DNA from: Paracoccus sp. MC1862
Lineage (GTDB): Bacteria > Pseudomonadota > Alphaproteobacteria > Rhodobacterales > Rhodobacteraceae
NCBI RefSeq assembly: GCF_016617715.1
Contig: NZ_CP067230.1
Coordinates: 1-41,778 of the forward strand
Direction: 5' to 3'
DNA length: 41,778 nt
The notes under the pieces were generated by a model, which had not been told where the DNA came from, ran no database searches, and saw only the letters and a program-made list of their open reading frames with translations. Below, piece by piece: positions 24,501-33,474 of the stretch. The first letter of the stretch is position 1, and each line of letters starts with the position of its first letter. Position numbers and translations under genes: made by a program.

Positions 24501-24614
24501 GCTTCAGCGCACCGTCGGCGTGAAGGCCCCTCGGCCATCGTCCGGCGGCTGAACATCGCCCGCTCATCGGTCTACAGGTTCCTGCCCGGGGCCGGACAGG
24601 AAGGGGAAAGATGA
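24501..24614 (+). pseudogene. C-terminal remnant of a serine resolvase
   Basis: Directly after the right IS end an open frame without start reads REGPSAIVRRLNIARSSVYRFL and ends at a TGA at 24612-24614. This is the Hin/resolvase helix-turn-helix, and it is in the same orientation as the N-terminal remnant at 23128. The two pieces most simply come from one plasmid resolvase gene that was interrupted and lost its centre. The stretch 24615-24832 holds nothing else I can identify. Confidence 0.65.
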
Positions 24615-24832
24615 TGCGGCAATCTGGCCATGGACAGCAGAGGGGTTTTCCCGCTCCATGGAACCGCGCCGGGGCCGCATGGTCCGGGCCCGCTGCGGCC
24701 ATCCGGGGCAGCGGGTGCCCTTGGGTTGCCATGGTCCGCAGGCAGCCGGACAGTTGCACGGGGCCGGCGACCGGGGGCTGCGAGGTCCGGCGCGCGCCCC
24801 GAAAAGGACGAAACCGAGAAGGGAGATACTCG

Positions 24833-25669
24833 ATGAACCGTGTCCGCACCGCCTACATGCCGCTCAACAGCTATCCCGAGGGGGCCTCGGCCGAGGCCGT
24901 GCAGGCCGCCGCCGGGCTGGCCGCGCCGCTGGGGGCGGGGCTGCATGTCACGACCTTCTCGGTGAAGATCCCGCCGATGAACGCGCGCCTGGGCAGCCGG
25001 ATGCTGAACATCCCCGAGATGGCCCGCACCGCCGAGGAACAGAGCCGCGCCGAATGCCAGCGCCTTGCCGGCATCGTCCAGCAGATCGCCGCGTCGGGCG
25101 GCGCCGAGGTGAAGGAACGCCCCGCCGCGCCCGGCGAGGTTCTTGACGCCGCCGCCGACGAGGCGCGCTATTTCGACCTGTCCCTGCTGCCTTGGTCGGG
25201 CGAAAGCATGGCGCTGCAGGACCTGGCGCAGGCCGTCATCTTCGGGTCTGGCCGCCCCGCGGTCGTCGTGCCGCCGGCGGCCCGGGTGGAAAGGGTCGAT
25301 CACATCGCGGTCGCCTGGGACGGCAGCCGGGCGGCCGCCCGCGCCCTGGGGGACGCGCTGGCGCTGGTCCCGCAGGGCTGCCGCATCACGGTCCTGACGG
25401 TCGAGGGCGAGAAGAAGCTTGAACGCCGGGGCCTGGCCGCGGCGCTGGCCTCCTCGCTGGAACGGCGCGGCTTTGCGGCGCAGGCGCGCGAGGTCACGCT
25501 GGGCAGGAAAGCGATCGGCGGGGCGCTGCAGGACGAGGCCCTGCAGGCGGGGGCCTCGCTGCTGGTCATGGGCGGCTTCGGCCATTCCCGCCTGCGCGAC
25601 TTCATCCTGGGCGGCGCCACGCAGGGCATCTTCGTCGACCTTCGGGTTCCGGTGCTGATGTCTCATTGA
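24833..25669 (+). CDS. Universal stress protein (two UspA-like domains)
   Basis: A 278-residue UspA-family protein made of two tandem domains. The C-terminal domain (about 155-278) shows HIAVAWDGSRAAARAL at its first strand and LLVMGGFGHSRLRDFILGGATQGIF near its end, the G-x-x-G-x(9)-G-S/T ATP-binding type motif in the form GGFGHS...GGAT. The N-terminal domain is degenerate. GAAGGGAG at 24817-24824 is a strong RBS. Role: cytoplasmic nucleotide-binding stress protein; the specific signal cannot be told. It stands alone behind the insertion sequence and is not an obvious part of the polysaccharide pathway. Confidence 0.85.
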   Translation: MNRVRTAYMPLNSYPEGASAEAVQAAAGLAAPLGAGLHVTTFSVKIPPMNARLGSRMLNIPEMARTAEEQSRAECQRLAGIVQQIAASGGAEVKERPAAPGEVLDAAADEARYFDLSLLPWSGESMALQDLAQAVIFGSGRPAVVVPPAARVERVDHIAVAWDGSRAAARALGDALALVPQGCRITVLTVEGEKKLERRGLAAALASSLERRGFAAQAREVTLGRKAIGGALQDEALQAGASLLVMGGFGHSRLRDFILGGATQGIFVDLRVPVLMSH

Positions 25670-25899
25670 CGGCAGGGGGACGCTGACATCAAGGAGCAGG
25701 GGCGCGTCGCCTGCTCTGTCCCGCTCTGCGCCCTGTCGTGCCGCTGACGACCAAAAGGCAGAGTTGGCCTCACAGGCATTCCCGATGCGCGGCAAGGCGA
25801 ACGGTTTGTCCTTCGCCTGTCGGCTGCATAGAACCGGACATGCGCGCGGCCACTTCGGTCGTGGGCACGATCAACTGACTCCTTTCTTCAGAGGTCCGC

Positions 25900-26976
25900 G
25901 TGAAGATCCTGCTTGCCAATGCCCATCCTTATCTTCCTCAAACAATGGGAGGGGCGCAATCCAGCATGCATGACCTTGCAGGCGAGTTCGCACGTCGCGG
26001 GCATGAGGTCAGCGTCTTGGGCGGGTTAACGAAACAGGGATGGGTCGGGCTGAAAAGTCGTGTTCAGCGAAAGCTTCAGCGGCGGAGATATTCACTCGAT
26101 CATGGGTTGGGCTATCCCGTTTACCGCGCTTGGGATGCGGGAGAGGTTGTGGCCGATGTAGCGCGACACATGGGTGCCGATGTCGTCGTGCCGCAGTCTT
26201 GGCTTCCGATCCGGTTCGCACAGGCACTTCGTAGCGTAGACACCCGCGTCGTCATCTATCTGCGTAATGTCGAAGTTGAGGAACTGGGTGGTGACCCCCG
26301 CGATCTACAGGGCGTCTCCTATGTCGCTAATTCGCAGTTCACCGCGGCCCGCTGGAAAGAACTGCTGGGGATCGAGTCGGAAGTCGTCTATCCCCTGATC
26401 CGGCGCGAGAACTACGAGACCGAGACTACCCGCGATAATGTGACCTTCATCAATCCTTATCCTAAGAAAGGACTCGAAATTGCCTTGGGTGTTGCCGAAC
26501 GATGCCCTGAAATTCCGTTTGTTTTTGTAGAATCTTGGAGGTTGCATCCCGAAAACATGAAACAGCTGAGGCTACGGCTCGCCCTGCTTCCCAATGTCAC
26601 GCTAAAGCCACGTACCCGCGACATGAAATCTATCTATGGCAAGGCCAGAGTCGTACTCGCCCCCAGCCAGTGGGAGGAGGCTTTCGGCCGAATTGCGGTC
26701 GAGGCGCATTACAGTGGTATTCCGGTCGTGGCTTCTGCCCGTGGCGGGCTGCCCGAGGCGGTCGGACCCGGCGGCATCCTCATGGAACCGGTTGCGGGCG
26801 CGGATGCCTGGGCCAAGGCAGTCAGGAAGCTGTGGCACGATCAGGTGTTCTACGCCGAAAAGTCGAATGCGGCTCGGGATTACTCGATGCGCCCCGAGAT
26901 GAACCGAACGGAACAGATCGATAAGCTGCTGGAAATCTTCTCCGGGGCAACCCGACTTGCTGCCGTGTCAGGGTAA
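25900..26976 (+). CDS. Family 4 glycosyltransferase
   Basis: A GT-B glycosyltransferase of 358 residues. The N-terminal domain begins MKILLANAHPYLPQTMGGAQSSMHDLA with the acceptor-side Gly-Gly loop. In the C-terminal domain APSQWEEAFGRIAVEAHYSGIPVVASARGGLPEAVG contains the E-x(7)-E motif (Glu in EEAFGRIAVEA) that binds the nucleotide sugar in GT4 enzymes. GTG at 25900 follows AGAGG at 25890-25894. Base composition is visibly less GC-rich than in the exo genes on either side, as in the next gene, suggesting separate acquisition. Donor and acceptor are unknown; it probably works on the same repeat unit. Confidence 0.85.
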   Translation: MKILLANAHPYLPQTMGGAQSSMHDLAGEFARRGHEVSVLGGLTKQGWVGLKSRVQRKLQRRRYSLDHGLGYPVYRAWDAGEVVADVARHMGADVVVPQSWLPIRFAQALRSVDTRVVIYLRNVEVEELGGDPRDLQGVSYVANSQFTAARWKELLGIESEVVYPLIRRENYETETTRDNVTFINPYPKKGLEIALGVAERCPEIPFVFVESWRLHPENMKQLRLRLALLPNVTLKPRTRDMKSIYGKARVVLAPSQWEEAFGRIAVEAHYSGIPVVASARGGLPEAVGPGGILMEPVAGADAWAKAVRKLWHDQVFYAEKSNAARDYSMRPEMNRTEQIDKLLEIFSGATRLAAVSG

Positions 26977-27055
26977 TAATCTCAAAAGGCATCGGATATT
27001 TGCAACGCTTGGTATCTGCATCAGAGGATCCCAACTGGGAACAGGAAGAACCCGA

Positions 27056-28069
27056 ATGAACGTTGGTGTCGTCATCCCTTTCTATCAGCGTGAACCGGGC
27101 ATCTTGCCACGCGCCCTGACCAGCATCCGCAGCCAGCGCCTGCCCCCGGACATCCAGGTCGAGGTGATCGTCGTGGACGATCATTCTCCAGTGCCTGCTG
27201 CCGAGGAAATGTCAGCCTTTGCCGATAGCGATCTCATCCGCTGGCATGTGATTTCGCAGCCGAATGCAGGCCCCGGCGCCGCCCGCAATACTGGCATCGA
27301 TTGGCTGGAAAGCAAAGACATCCGTTATCTGGCGTTCTTGGATTCAGACGACGAATGGCGACCTGATCACCTGATCAATGCCCTGACTGCTCTGGAAGGA
27401 GGAGGGGATTTCTACTTCTCCGATCATAGCCGCACGGGCGACTGCGACAGCTATTTCAACGATGACAAGGACGTTCGTCCAACGATGCACGGCATCAAAG
27501 CAGCCCATGTGATGCTGGACGGGGGCGGGGCACGGATATTCGCGCCAAATGCGATCAACGATGCAATGCTGGAAAACTACCTCTCGCAGACCTCGACTGT
27601 CGTGCTGCGGCGTGCGGCCTTGGGCAATCTGCGCTTCGACCCAGAGCTACGCCACGCCGGCGAAGACTACATGTTATGGATCCAGTTGGCGCTGAACGGG
27701 GTACGCATCTGCATCTCGGACGAGATCGAGGTTGTTTGCGGGACGGGGATCAACATGTGTCATGGTTCCTATGACTGGGATTCCAAGGACGCCCTAACCC
27801 GCCTGTCCGGCGAGATCGTCTTTCACCAGAAGCTGAATAGGCTGTCGCTGGGTACGGCACGCTCAAAGGTGCGAAAAAAACTGCAGGAATGCCGCCGCAT
27901 TTATGCCTATCTGCTGCTCAGGCAAATGGCAAAGCGCAACCTGCCGGCGCGAACCGGTCTGTCACAGGTGATGCGTCATGATCCGCTGCTGGCTGTACAA
28001 GCACCGCTGTTGATTGCCCGCTTTCTGTTGCAGGACCGTCGCCGACTAGCTTTATCTGACAGCCGATAG
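27056..28069 (+). CDS. Family 2 glycosyltransferase
   Basis: A 337-residue GT-A glycosyltransferase. Seen: VGVVIPFYQREPGILPRALTSI, VIVVDDHSPVPAAEEM, QPNAGPGAARNTGIDWLE, the DxD motif in YLAFLDSDDEWRPDHL, and HAGEDYMLWIQLALNG, the ED acceptor motif. GGAAG at 27044-27048 supports ATG 27056; an upstream in-frame start lacks one. It follows the GT4 gene after 79 bases and shares its lower GC content, so the two were probably acquired together. An EpsH/ExoO-like role is possible but linkage cannot be deduced. Confidence 0.85.
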   Translation: MNVGVVIPFYQREPGILPRALTSIRSQRLPPDIQVEVIVVDDHSPVPAAEEMSAFADSDLIRWHVISQPNAGPGAARNTGIDWLESKDIRYLAFLDSDDEWRPDHLINALTALEGGGDFYFSDHSRTGDCDSYFNDDKDVRPTMHGIKAAHVMLDGGGARIFAPNAINDAMLENYLSQTSTVVLRRAALGNLRFDPELRHAGEDYMLWIQLALNGVRICISDEIEVVCGTGINMCHGSYDWDSKDALTRLSGEIVFHQKLNRLSLGTARSKVRKKLQECRRIYAYLLLRQMAKRNLPARTGLSQVMRHDPLLAVQAPLLIARFLLQDRRRLALSDSR

Positions 28070-28137
28070 GACGCCTGTTTTCGGCCAGCCGAGATAGCCG
28101 ACTTAAGGAATGAGCGTTGGTTCGGCCGAGAAGCCTT

Positions 28138-29625
28138 TTACCCAACCACAGCCTGCCTGCGGCGCAGCAGTTGCAGGCATTCCCGTAGCGTGGCGCGGCC
28201 CGGTGCGAACAGCGCCGCGAAGGCGATGACCATCAGGTAGGACAGAACCGTCCCCAGGACGAGGGCCGGTAAGGGGTCCTGCGGCAGATGGGGGCGCAGC
28301 GCCCAAAGGACGCCCACCGCCAGATGCGCGCCGACCACAAAAGGAAAGGCCACCCGCGTCACGTCCTTGGCCCCGACAGGCCCGCGCTTTCCGATGTAGA
28401 ACCACAAAAAGGGCGTCCGCACATATTCGCTGACCGCATAGGCCAGCGCCACGCCAAAGGCCCCGTAGGGCAGGCCGATCACGAAGGCCACGATCGAGGT
28501 CAGGGCCACGAAGATGCCCCAGCGCATGAACTCGGTCGAGCGGCCCTGGCTGATGAACAGCCAACCCGAGGGATTGTTGAGCGGCTGCAGCAGCCCCGCA
28601 AAGCCAAGCGCCTGAAAGATGACGGCGCTGCCGACCCATTGCTGGCCCAGGGCAAAGGGCACCAGGATGTCGGCCAGGGCGACGGCCAGCGCCACGCCCG
28701 GCAGCGTCACCAGCAGAAGGATGGGGATGACCCGCAGGAAGGCGCTCCGGTAACGGTCAGGCTGGTCCGTCATCCGCGACAGCGCCGGCACCATGACCCT
28801 GGACAGCGGGTTGGTGACCTGCTGCAGCGGGAACAGCAGCAGCCTGTAGGCGCGGTCGTAAAGCCCCAACTCCTCGTTGCCGCGGTAGCGGCCGATCAGG
28901 ATGTTGTCGAGGTTGCGGGAAAAGAAGTTGGCGAAGTTGAAGCCGGTGATCCCGGCGCCGAAATGGACAAGGCTTCCCGCCCCCGGCATCCAGCGCGGCA
29001 GGCCCGGCCGCCAGCGCGACAGCATCCACCCCCCCGCAAGGCCCACCAGCGCCGTTGCCATGCCGCCGGCATAAAGCGCCCAGAAGGTCGGATCGACCAG
29101 CGCCCAGATCACGGACACCGCCAGCCCCAGAACCGCGCTCAGGCCGTCGAGGATCGCGATGCGGCCGAATTCCATCCTGCGGTTGAGAAGGGCAAGATGC
29201 TGCCCGGTGCCGCCGACAAGGACAAGCTGCAGGCTCATCGCCGCGACCAGCACGCCGGCCCGCGGGTCGCCGTAGAACCGCGTGACAAGCGGCCATGCCA
29301 GCACCATCAGAGCCGCCAGAAGCATGCTGATGGCCAGGTTCAGCCAGAAAAGCGTGTTCACCTCGCCATGGGTGATGTTCTTCTTCTGGACCGTCGCCTG
29401 GGTCAGCCCAAGGTCCTGGAACAGCCCGATGAACGCCATCACGGGCGCGGCCATGGCGACGATGCCGAAATGCTCGGGCGTGAGCAGGCGCGACAGGACG
29501 ATGACCGAGGCGAACTGGCAGGCGAGCCGGACGGCCTGCGAGCCGCCGGTCACCAGCGCCCCCCGTCCGACCGACCGGCCGAGCGATCCCGAGGGCGGAT
29601 CAAAGACTGTGCTGTCGGCTGCCAC
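28138..29625 (-). CDS. Wzx-type repeat-unit flippase (ExoT-like)
   Basis: A MOP-superfamily flippase (PF13440/PF01943 type) of 495 residues that moves undecaprenyl-linked repeat units across the inner membrane for ExoQ. Twelve to fourteen hydrophobic helices span the protein. The N-terminal segment RGALVTGGSQAVRLACQFASVIVLSRLLTPEHFGIVAMA is typical of the family, as is RNLDNILIGRYRGNEELGLYDRAYRLL in the middle. GTG 29625 is preferred because GGAAAGG lies six bases upstream on the coding strand; another GTG at 29691 would add 22 residues. It is the only flippase in the window, so it is the likely partner of ExoQ. Confidence 0.88.
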   Translation of the reverse strand: MAADSTVFDPPSGSLGRSVGRGALVTGGSQAVRLACQFASVIVLSRLLTPEHFGIVAMAAPVMAFIGLFQDLGLTQATVQKKNITHGEVNTLFWLNLAISMLLAALMVLAWPLVTRFYGDPRAGVLVAAMSLQLVLVGGTGQHLALLNRRMEFGRIAILDGLSAVLGLAVSVIWALVDPTFWALYAGGMATALVGLAGGWMLSRWRPGLPRWMPGAGSLVHFGAGITGFNFANFFSRNLDNILIGRYRGNEELGLYDRAYRLLLFPLQQVTNPLSRVMVPALSRMTDQPDRYRSAFLRVIPILLLVTLPGVALAVALADILVPFALGQQWVGSAVIFQALGFAGLLQPLNNPSGWLFISQGRSTEFMRWGIFVALTSIVAFVIGLPYGAFGVALAYAVSEYVRTPFLWFYIGKRGPVGAKDVTRVAFPFVVGAHLAVGVLWALRPHLPQDPLPALVLGTVLSYLMVIAFAALFAPGRATLRECLQLLRRRQAVVG

Positions 29626-29856
29626 GCGCCACCTTTCCGAAACGGTGCCCGCGTGCCCCGGCGTTTCCTGAACCGGGCGCGGGCCGATCACCTGACCGCG
29701 ATGGCGGCCTTATCGCAAACGCGCGGGACAGGCGAGGGCGAAGGGTCGGGGCTTTCCCCGACCGCCCCCGGAAAGGTCGTCAACTCCTGCGGATGTGAAC
29801 GGGGGCAGGGGCAGGAACACCCCTCGCGCCTGCATGATACGGAAAGCGGGCCGGGC

Positions 29857-30903
29857 TCAGCTTCTGGTCTGGCTCTTGGGCTGGGGGCGGACCAGGTTCT
29901 TCAGGGCAAGATAGGCCGCGTCCCCCATGAGGCCGCGGGCCACGCCCTTGAGCCGGCGGCCGGTCCCGTGCGCCCGCTGCTTCAGCCGGGTCGGCATGTT
30001 GCGCATCTGCTGGCGCATGGCGACCGGCGACAGGCTGTCGGGCATGCAGATCTGGTGGGTTTCGACACACAGGACCGGCTTTCCCGACAGCCGGGCGATG
30101 GTCCGGGCCTGCCGGTGCTCACTTTCGATGAACAGGGTCGCGTTCGAGTTCCGGTAGAACTCGGCCTTGAAGGTGCCATGCGCACCCAGACGCTGCCGCT
30201 CGGCCTTGGAGGGCAGGTCCAGCATGACGAGCTGCCCGTATTCGATCCCCTGGGCCTTCAGCCAGGCCTCGGTCTCGGGGCGGTATTTCTCAAGCCGGCT
30301 GGTAACCAGCCAGCCCAGCCGGCGCGAGGTCGCGTGCAGGGGCAGCGCCTCGGTCAGGAAGCGGCGATAGGCCTCGCCGTCGTCGTTCTGATCCTCGGTC
30401 GGGTCAAGGCACAGCACCCCGTCGATATCGACGCAGCTTTCCTCCAGCACGACATGGTGCATGAAGTTCCACTGGAAGATGCGGGGGCTTTTCACCCGCT
30501 CGAAGATGAAATCGGCCTCGGGGTAGCTTGCGTCGCTGCCGTAGACGGCGGCGAAGATGATCTCGGCCCCGGTCTTTTCCGCAATGCCCGCCGCCTCGAC
30601 CCGCAGGCGCGCATCGCGCATTGCGTTGCCGCTGAAGATGCTGTCGTCGAGGATCAGGATGCGGCGCATGTCGGCAAGGCCGCGGTCCAGCCCCTTGTGG
30701 CGCTTGGTGGTGCCGGAGGTGTGAAGCCGTCCGTCGAGAAAGCTGTCGAGGTCGGCCAGCGGGATGTTCGTCACCAGGCTGAACAGGTTGGCGGCCAGAA
30801 GGCCACTGCGGGGGATGCCGACAACAAGGTCGATGTCCCGCGGCAACCCGTGCAGGTTGCGCAGGATCGCATCGTTCAGATCCGCCAGAGAGCGATAGTT
30901 CAT
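29857..30903 (-). CDS. Phosphoribosyltransferase-like protein with HAD-like second half
   Basis: A 348-residue protein. The N-terminal half looks like a type I phosphoribosyltransferase: DIDLVVGIPRSGLLAANLFS and the PRPP-loop-like RRILILDDSIFSGNAM. The second half contains CVDIDGVLCLDPTEDQND, the D-x-D-G nucleophile motif of HAD phosphatases, and later LVTSRLEKYRPETEAWLKAQG, which resembles HAD motif II and the following helix. The basic C-terminus has no motif I know. ATG 30903 is chosen because it precedes the conserved segment. Such PRTase/HAD proteins occur in surface-polysaccharide loci, but I know of no proven reaction. It may make or remodel a phosphorylated pentose donor (speculative). 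Confidence 0.75.
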   Translation of the reverse strand: MNYRSLADLNDAILRNLHGLPRDIDLVVGIPRSGLLAANLFSLVTNIPLADLDSFLDGRLHTSGTTKRHKGLDRGLADMRRILILDDSIFSGNAMRDARLRVEAAGIAEKTGAEIIFAAVYGSDASYPEADFIFERVKSPRIFQWNFMHHVVLEESCVDIDGVLCLDPTEDQNDDGEAYRRFLTEALPLHATSRRLGWLVTSRLEKYRPETEAWLKAQGIEYGQLVMLDLPSKAERQRLGAHGTFKAEFYRNSNATLFIESEHRQARTIARLSGKPVLCVETHQICMPDSLSPVAMRQQMRNMPTRLKQRAHGTGRRLKGVARGLMGDAAYLALKNLVRPQPKSQTRS

Positions 30904-31574
30904 GCCTTTTACCCGATCCTTCAGGTCAGCGCCGGGCCGTGGCGCGACCATGATGCCGACGATTTGCTTGCGGGATGTAAATGGCGGCAGACAGGTTGGC
31001 CACCAGCCCGTCCCGGGAAGAACTGTCTTTTCAAGTCATAAAGTCTTGATCTGTGGACGCTGCGTGTCACGGACCCCTGCCTGCGGTCAACTCCTGACCC
31101 GGCGTCCGGGTCCGGGCGCCCTTCCCGCTCGGCGATATGCCGCCCATCCTCATCCGCAGCTTGTCCGGGATTCCGCCGATCTTTGCAAGTCCATGATAAA
31201 AATAAACATTTGTGAAGTGAACTCGTGGGAACAGCCGCGTAGACCGGGCTTGCCAATGATGAAAGCCACAATGCGCCCGATGCCTGACCTTTCCGCCGAA
31301 CCCTTCGGCACCGCGCTGCCCGCCAGGGTCATGCGTGGCGCCTGCAGGCCGCGGCTTCCCGGTCCGGCGAAGGGCACGGCCCGCATCCTGGCGCATCCCG
31401 CTTTGTTCAGCAGACGGGAATCGCCTTAAGGTTGTATTAACCCTGGTTTACTAAACCTCTTGTCGGCTGTGATCGACAGCGCGGCCGCCACGCCGGATCG
31501 CCGGACCGGGCGATGCCAAAGGCCGCGCGCCGTCTGCCGGCTTCGACAAGGGACAGCAAGGAGACAGATCGACC
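30904..31574. promoter_or_regulatory. 671-base divergent intergenic region with a perfect dyad
   Basis: Between the PRTase-like gene (leftward) and the DUF1593-type gene (rightward). GGTTTA-C-TAAACC (31445-31457) is a perfect odd-centred palindrome, preceded by GGTT-GTATT-AACC at 31430-31442; together they look like a tandem operator about 120 bases before the start codon at 31575. AAGGAG at 31558-31563 is the RBS for 31575, spaced eleven bases. Other open frames in this stretch have no motif and are treated as noise. Confidence 0.4.
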
Positions 31575-33440
31575 ATGCCGCTGCCGAGAGTTTTCATTTC
31601 CACTGACCTCAGGCTTTCGTCCGAGGAAAAGGACGATGCCCAGTCGCTCATCCATGCCCTGCTCTACCAGGACAAGATGGACATCGTCGGCATCGCCGGG
31701 ACCGCCTCCATCCACGGCCACCAGGACGGCCTGGTGCAGGACATCGACCGGATCATCGACGTCTATGGCCGCGACCATGCCAAGCTGGAAGCGCGCAGTT
31801 CCGCCTTCAAAACCGCCGACGAACTCAAGGCCGTAAGCTGGCAGGGCGCGACGAGCATCACCGGCGACAGGGGCCATTCCTCGCCCACAGATTCCTCGCG
31901 CGCGATCATCGCCGAGGCGAAGAAAGCCGCCGGTGCCGGCGAGAAGCTGAACGTCCTGACCTGGGGCGGCGAGACCGATCTGGCCCAGGCGCTGCATGAC
32001 GATCCCTCGATCGCAAAGCATGTCCGGTTCTTCAACATCAACGCGCAGGACCCGAACGCCTACAACTACATCAAGAACAACTTCCGCGGCGAGCTGGACA
32101 TGTGGGTGGACAACCTGACGTCCTTCCGGGGCATGTACCAGACCCCGTCCAGCTCAAGCATCATCAAGGGCTGGCATGACGAGAACGCCAAAGGCCACGG
32201 CGCCCTGGGCGATTTCTTCGCCGAGCTGTCGGGGGACATCTTCAACCAGGCCGGCGTCAAGATGGGCGACAGCCCCACCGTGCTGCGCTTTCTCAGCGGC
32301 GACCAGAACGATCCCACGAAGGAAAGCTGGGGCGGCGAGTTCATCAAGGTGTCGGACCGCTACTACACCGACAACCCCCACCCGGATCTCGACCTCGGCC
32401 GGCCCAACACGAACGGCGCCATGACGATCTACGAGGATCGCGAGGCCTGGCTGGGCGACTTCGCCCGGCGCCTCGACTGGCTCAAGGACGATGCCCCGGG
32501 GCGCGAGCCGGAACGGCCCACGGAACCGGCACGGCCGACCGAGCCGGCACGGCCGGCTGAACCGGAACCGCCGCAGCCCGCGCCGGCGCCTTCCGCCCCT
32601 TCCGGCAGCAACCTTCTTGTGAACGGCTCGTTCGAGACGGCCGAGGTGGGGTCGGACCAGTATGGCGCGTTCCAGTCGCTGCAGGGCTGGACGGCGCTGT
32701 CGGGCGGCCGCATCGAGGTCTGGAACAACCACAACGGCGTCCGGGCCACGGAGGGGACGGATTTCGTCGAGCTTGACTTCGAGGGCGCGCGCGACGGCTT
32801 CTTCCAGGATGTCGAGGCCGCTGCGGGCCAGTCCCACAGCCTCAGCTTCGACCTGCAGGCGCGGCCCGGGAAAGCCGCCTCGACCCAGGATGTCGAGGTG
32901 GTCTGGAACGACAAGGTTGTGGCGGTCGCCAAGCCGGGAACCGACTGGGGCAGCTTCACCGCCACCGTCACCGGCCAGTCGGGGACCGACCGGCTGACCA
33001 TCCGCGAGGTTGCCTCGCAGGCTGGCGATGGCCATGGCGCGCTTCTGGACAACTTCCGGCTGGTCGCCAACGGCGCGGCGAACCGCCCGCCCCAGGAACA
33101 GGACAACCAGCGGGGCGAAGACAGCGTCACGGTCAAGGTCAACGGCGACGCCTTCAAGGGCGATCCGGCCTTCGCGCTCAGCGTGAACGGCAAGGCGGTT
33201 TCCGCCTCGACGGTGGTCACGGCCGACCGGGCGGCGGGCGAATGGGACAGCTTCGTCTTCCGCGGCGACTTCGGCCTCGACGGCTCGGACCGGGTGGCGA
33301 TCACCTTCCTCAACGACCATTACGAAGGCTCGGCCGCGCGCGACCGCAACCTTTACGTGGACGAGGTGGTGCTGAACGGCGAGTCGAACGGCAAGGACCA
33401 CAATTTCTACTGGAACGACACCGCCCACTGGGACTTCTGA
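31575..33440 (+). CDS. DUF1593 nucleoside-hydrolase-like protein with two carbohydrate-binding-like domains
   Basis: A 621-residue modular protein. Residues 1-315 resemble DUF1593 (PF07632), a nucleoside-hydrolase-like fold often found in polysaccharide-related proteins: PRVFISTDLRLSSEEKDDAQSLIHALLY, with the acidic DD-x-x-S element, and VLTWGGETDLAQAL. A linker of repeated PTEPAR units follows (about 316-345). Residues 346-500 (SNLLVNGSFETAEVG...LLDNFRL) look like a DUF642/CBM-type jelly roll. The last 108 residues resemble the calcium-dependent xylan-binding CBM36/60 type (SVTVKVNGDAF, DRVAITFLNDHYEG, DRNLYVDEVVLNG). No signal peptide is visible; the Asp/Gly-rich C-terminal module could suit type I secretion. 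It likely binds or trims the exopolysaccharide; the reaction is unknown. Confidence 0.78.
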   Translation: MPLPRVFISTDLRLSSEEKDDAQSLIHALLYQDKMDIVGIAGTASIHGHQDGLVQDIDRIIDVYGRDHAKLEARSSAFKTADELKAVSWQGATSITGDRGHSSPTDSSRAIIAEAKKAAGAGEKLNVLTWGGETDLAQALHDDPSIAKHVRFFNINAQDPNAYNYIKNNFRGELDMWVDNLTSFRGMYQTPSSSSIIKGWHDENAKGHGALGDFFAELSGDIFNQAGVKMGDSPTVLRFLSGDQNDPTKESWGGEFIKVSDRYYTDNPHPDLDLGRPNTNGAMTIYEDREAWLGDFARRLDWLKDDAPGREPERPTEPARPTEPARPAEPEPPQPAPAPSAPSGSNLLVNGSFETAEVGSDQYGAFQSLQGWTALSGGRIEVWNNHNGVRATEGTDFVELDFEGARDGFFQDVEAAAGQSHSLSFDLQARPGKAASTQDVEVVWNDKVVAVAKPGTDWGSFTATVTGQSGTDRLTIREVASQAGDGHGALLDNFRLVANGAANRPPQEQDNQRGEDSVTVKVNGDAFKGDPAFALSVNGKAVSASTVVTADRAAGEWDSFVFRGDFGLDGSDRVAITFLNDHYEGSAARDRNLYVDEVVLNGESNGKDHNFYWNDTAHWDF

Positions 33441-33449
33441 CAAAGGCCT

Positions 33450-33474
33450 GGCCCGTCCGCCTGCCGGGCGGGCC
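33450..33474 (+). terminator. Hairpin right after the DUF1593-type gene
   Basis: GGCCCGTCCG pairs with CGGGCGGGCC (one G-T pair) around a five-base loop, nine bases after the stop codon. No T-run follows. Confidence 0.55.

Noticed and set aside
28288..31041. 917-codon open frame opposite the flippase and PRTase-like genes
   Set aside because: It spans two real genes and their intergenic region in antisense and is rich in low-complexity Gln/His/Arg; a shadow.
30902..31429. 175-codon open frame in the intergenic region before the DUF1593-type gene
   Set aside because: No recognisable domain, no RBS, and it would cover the putative operator; treated as noise.
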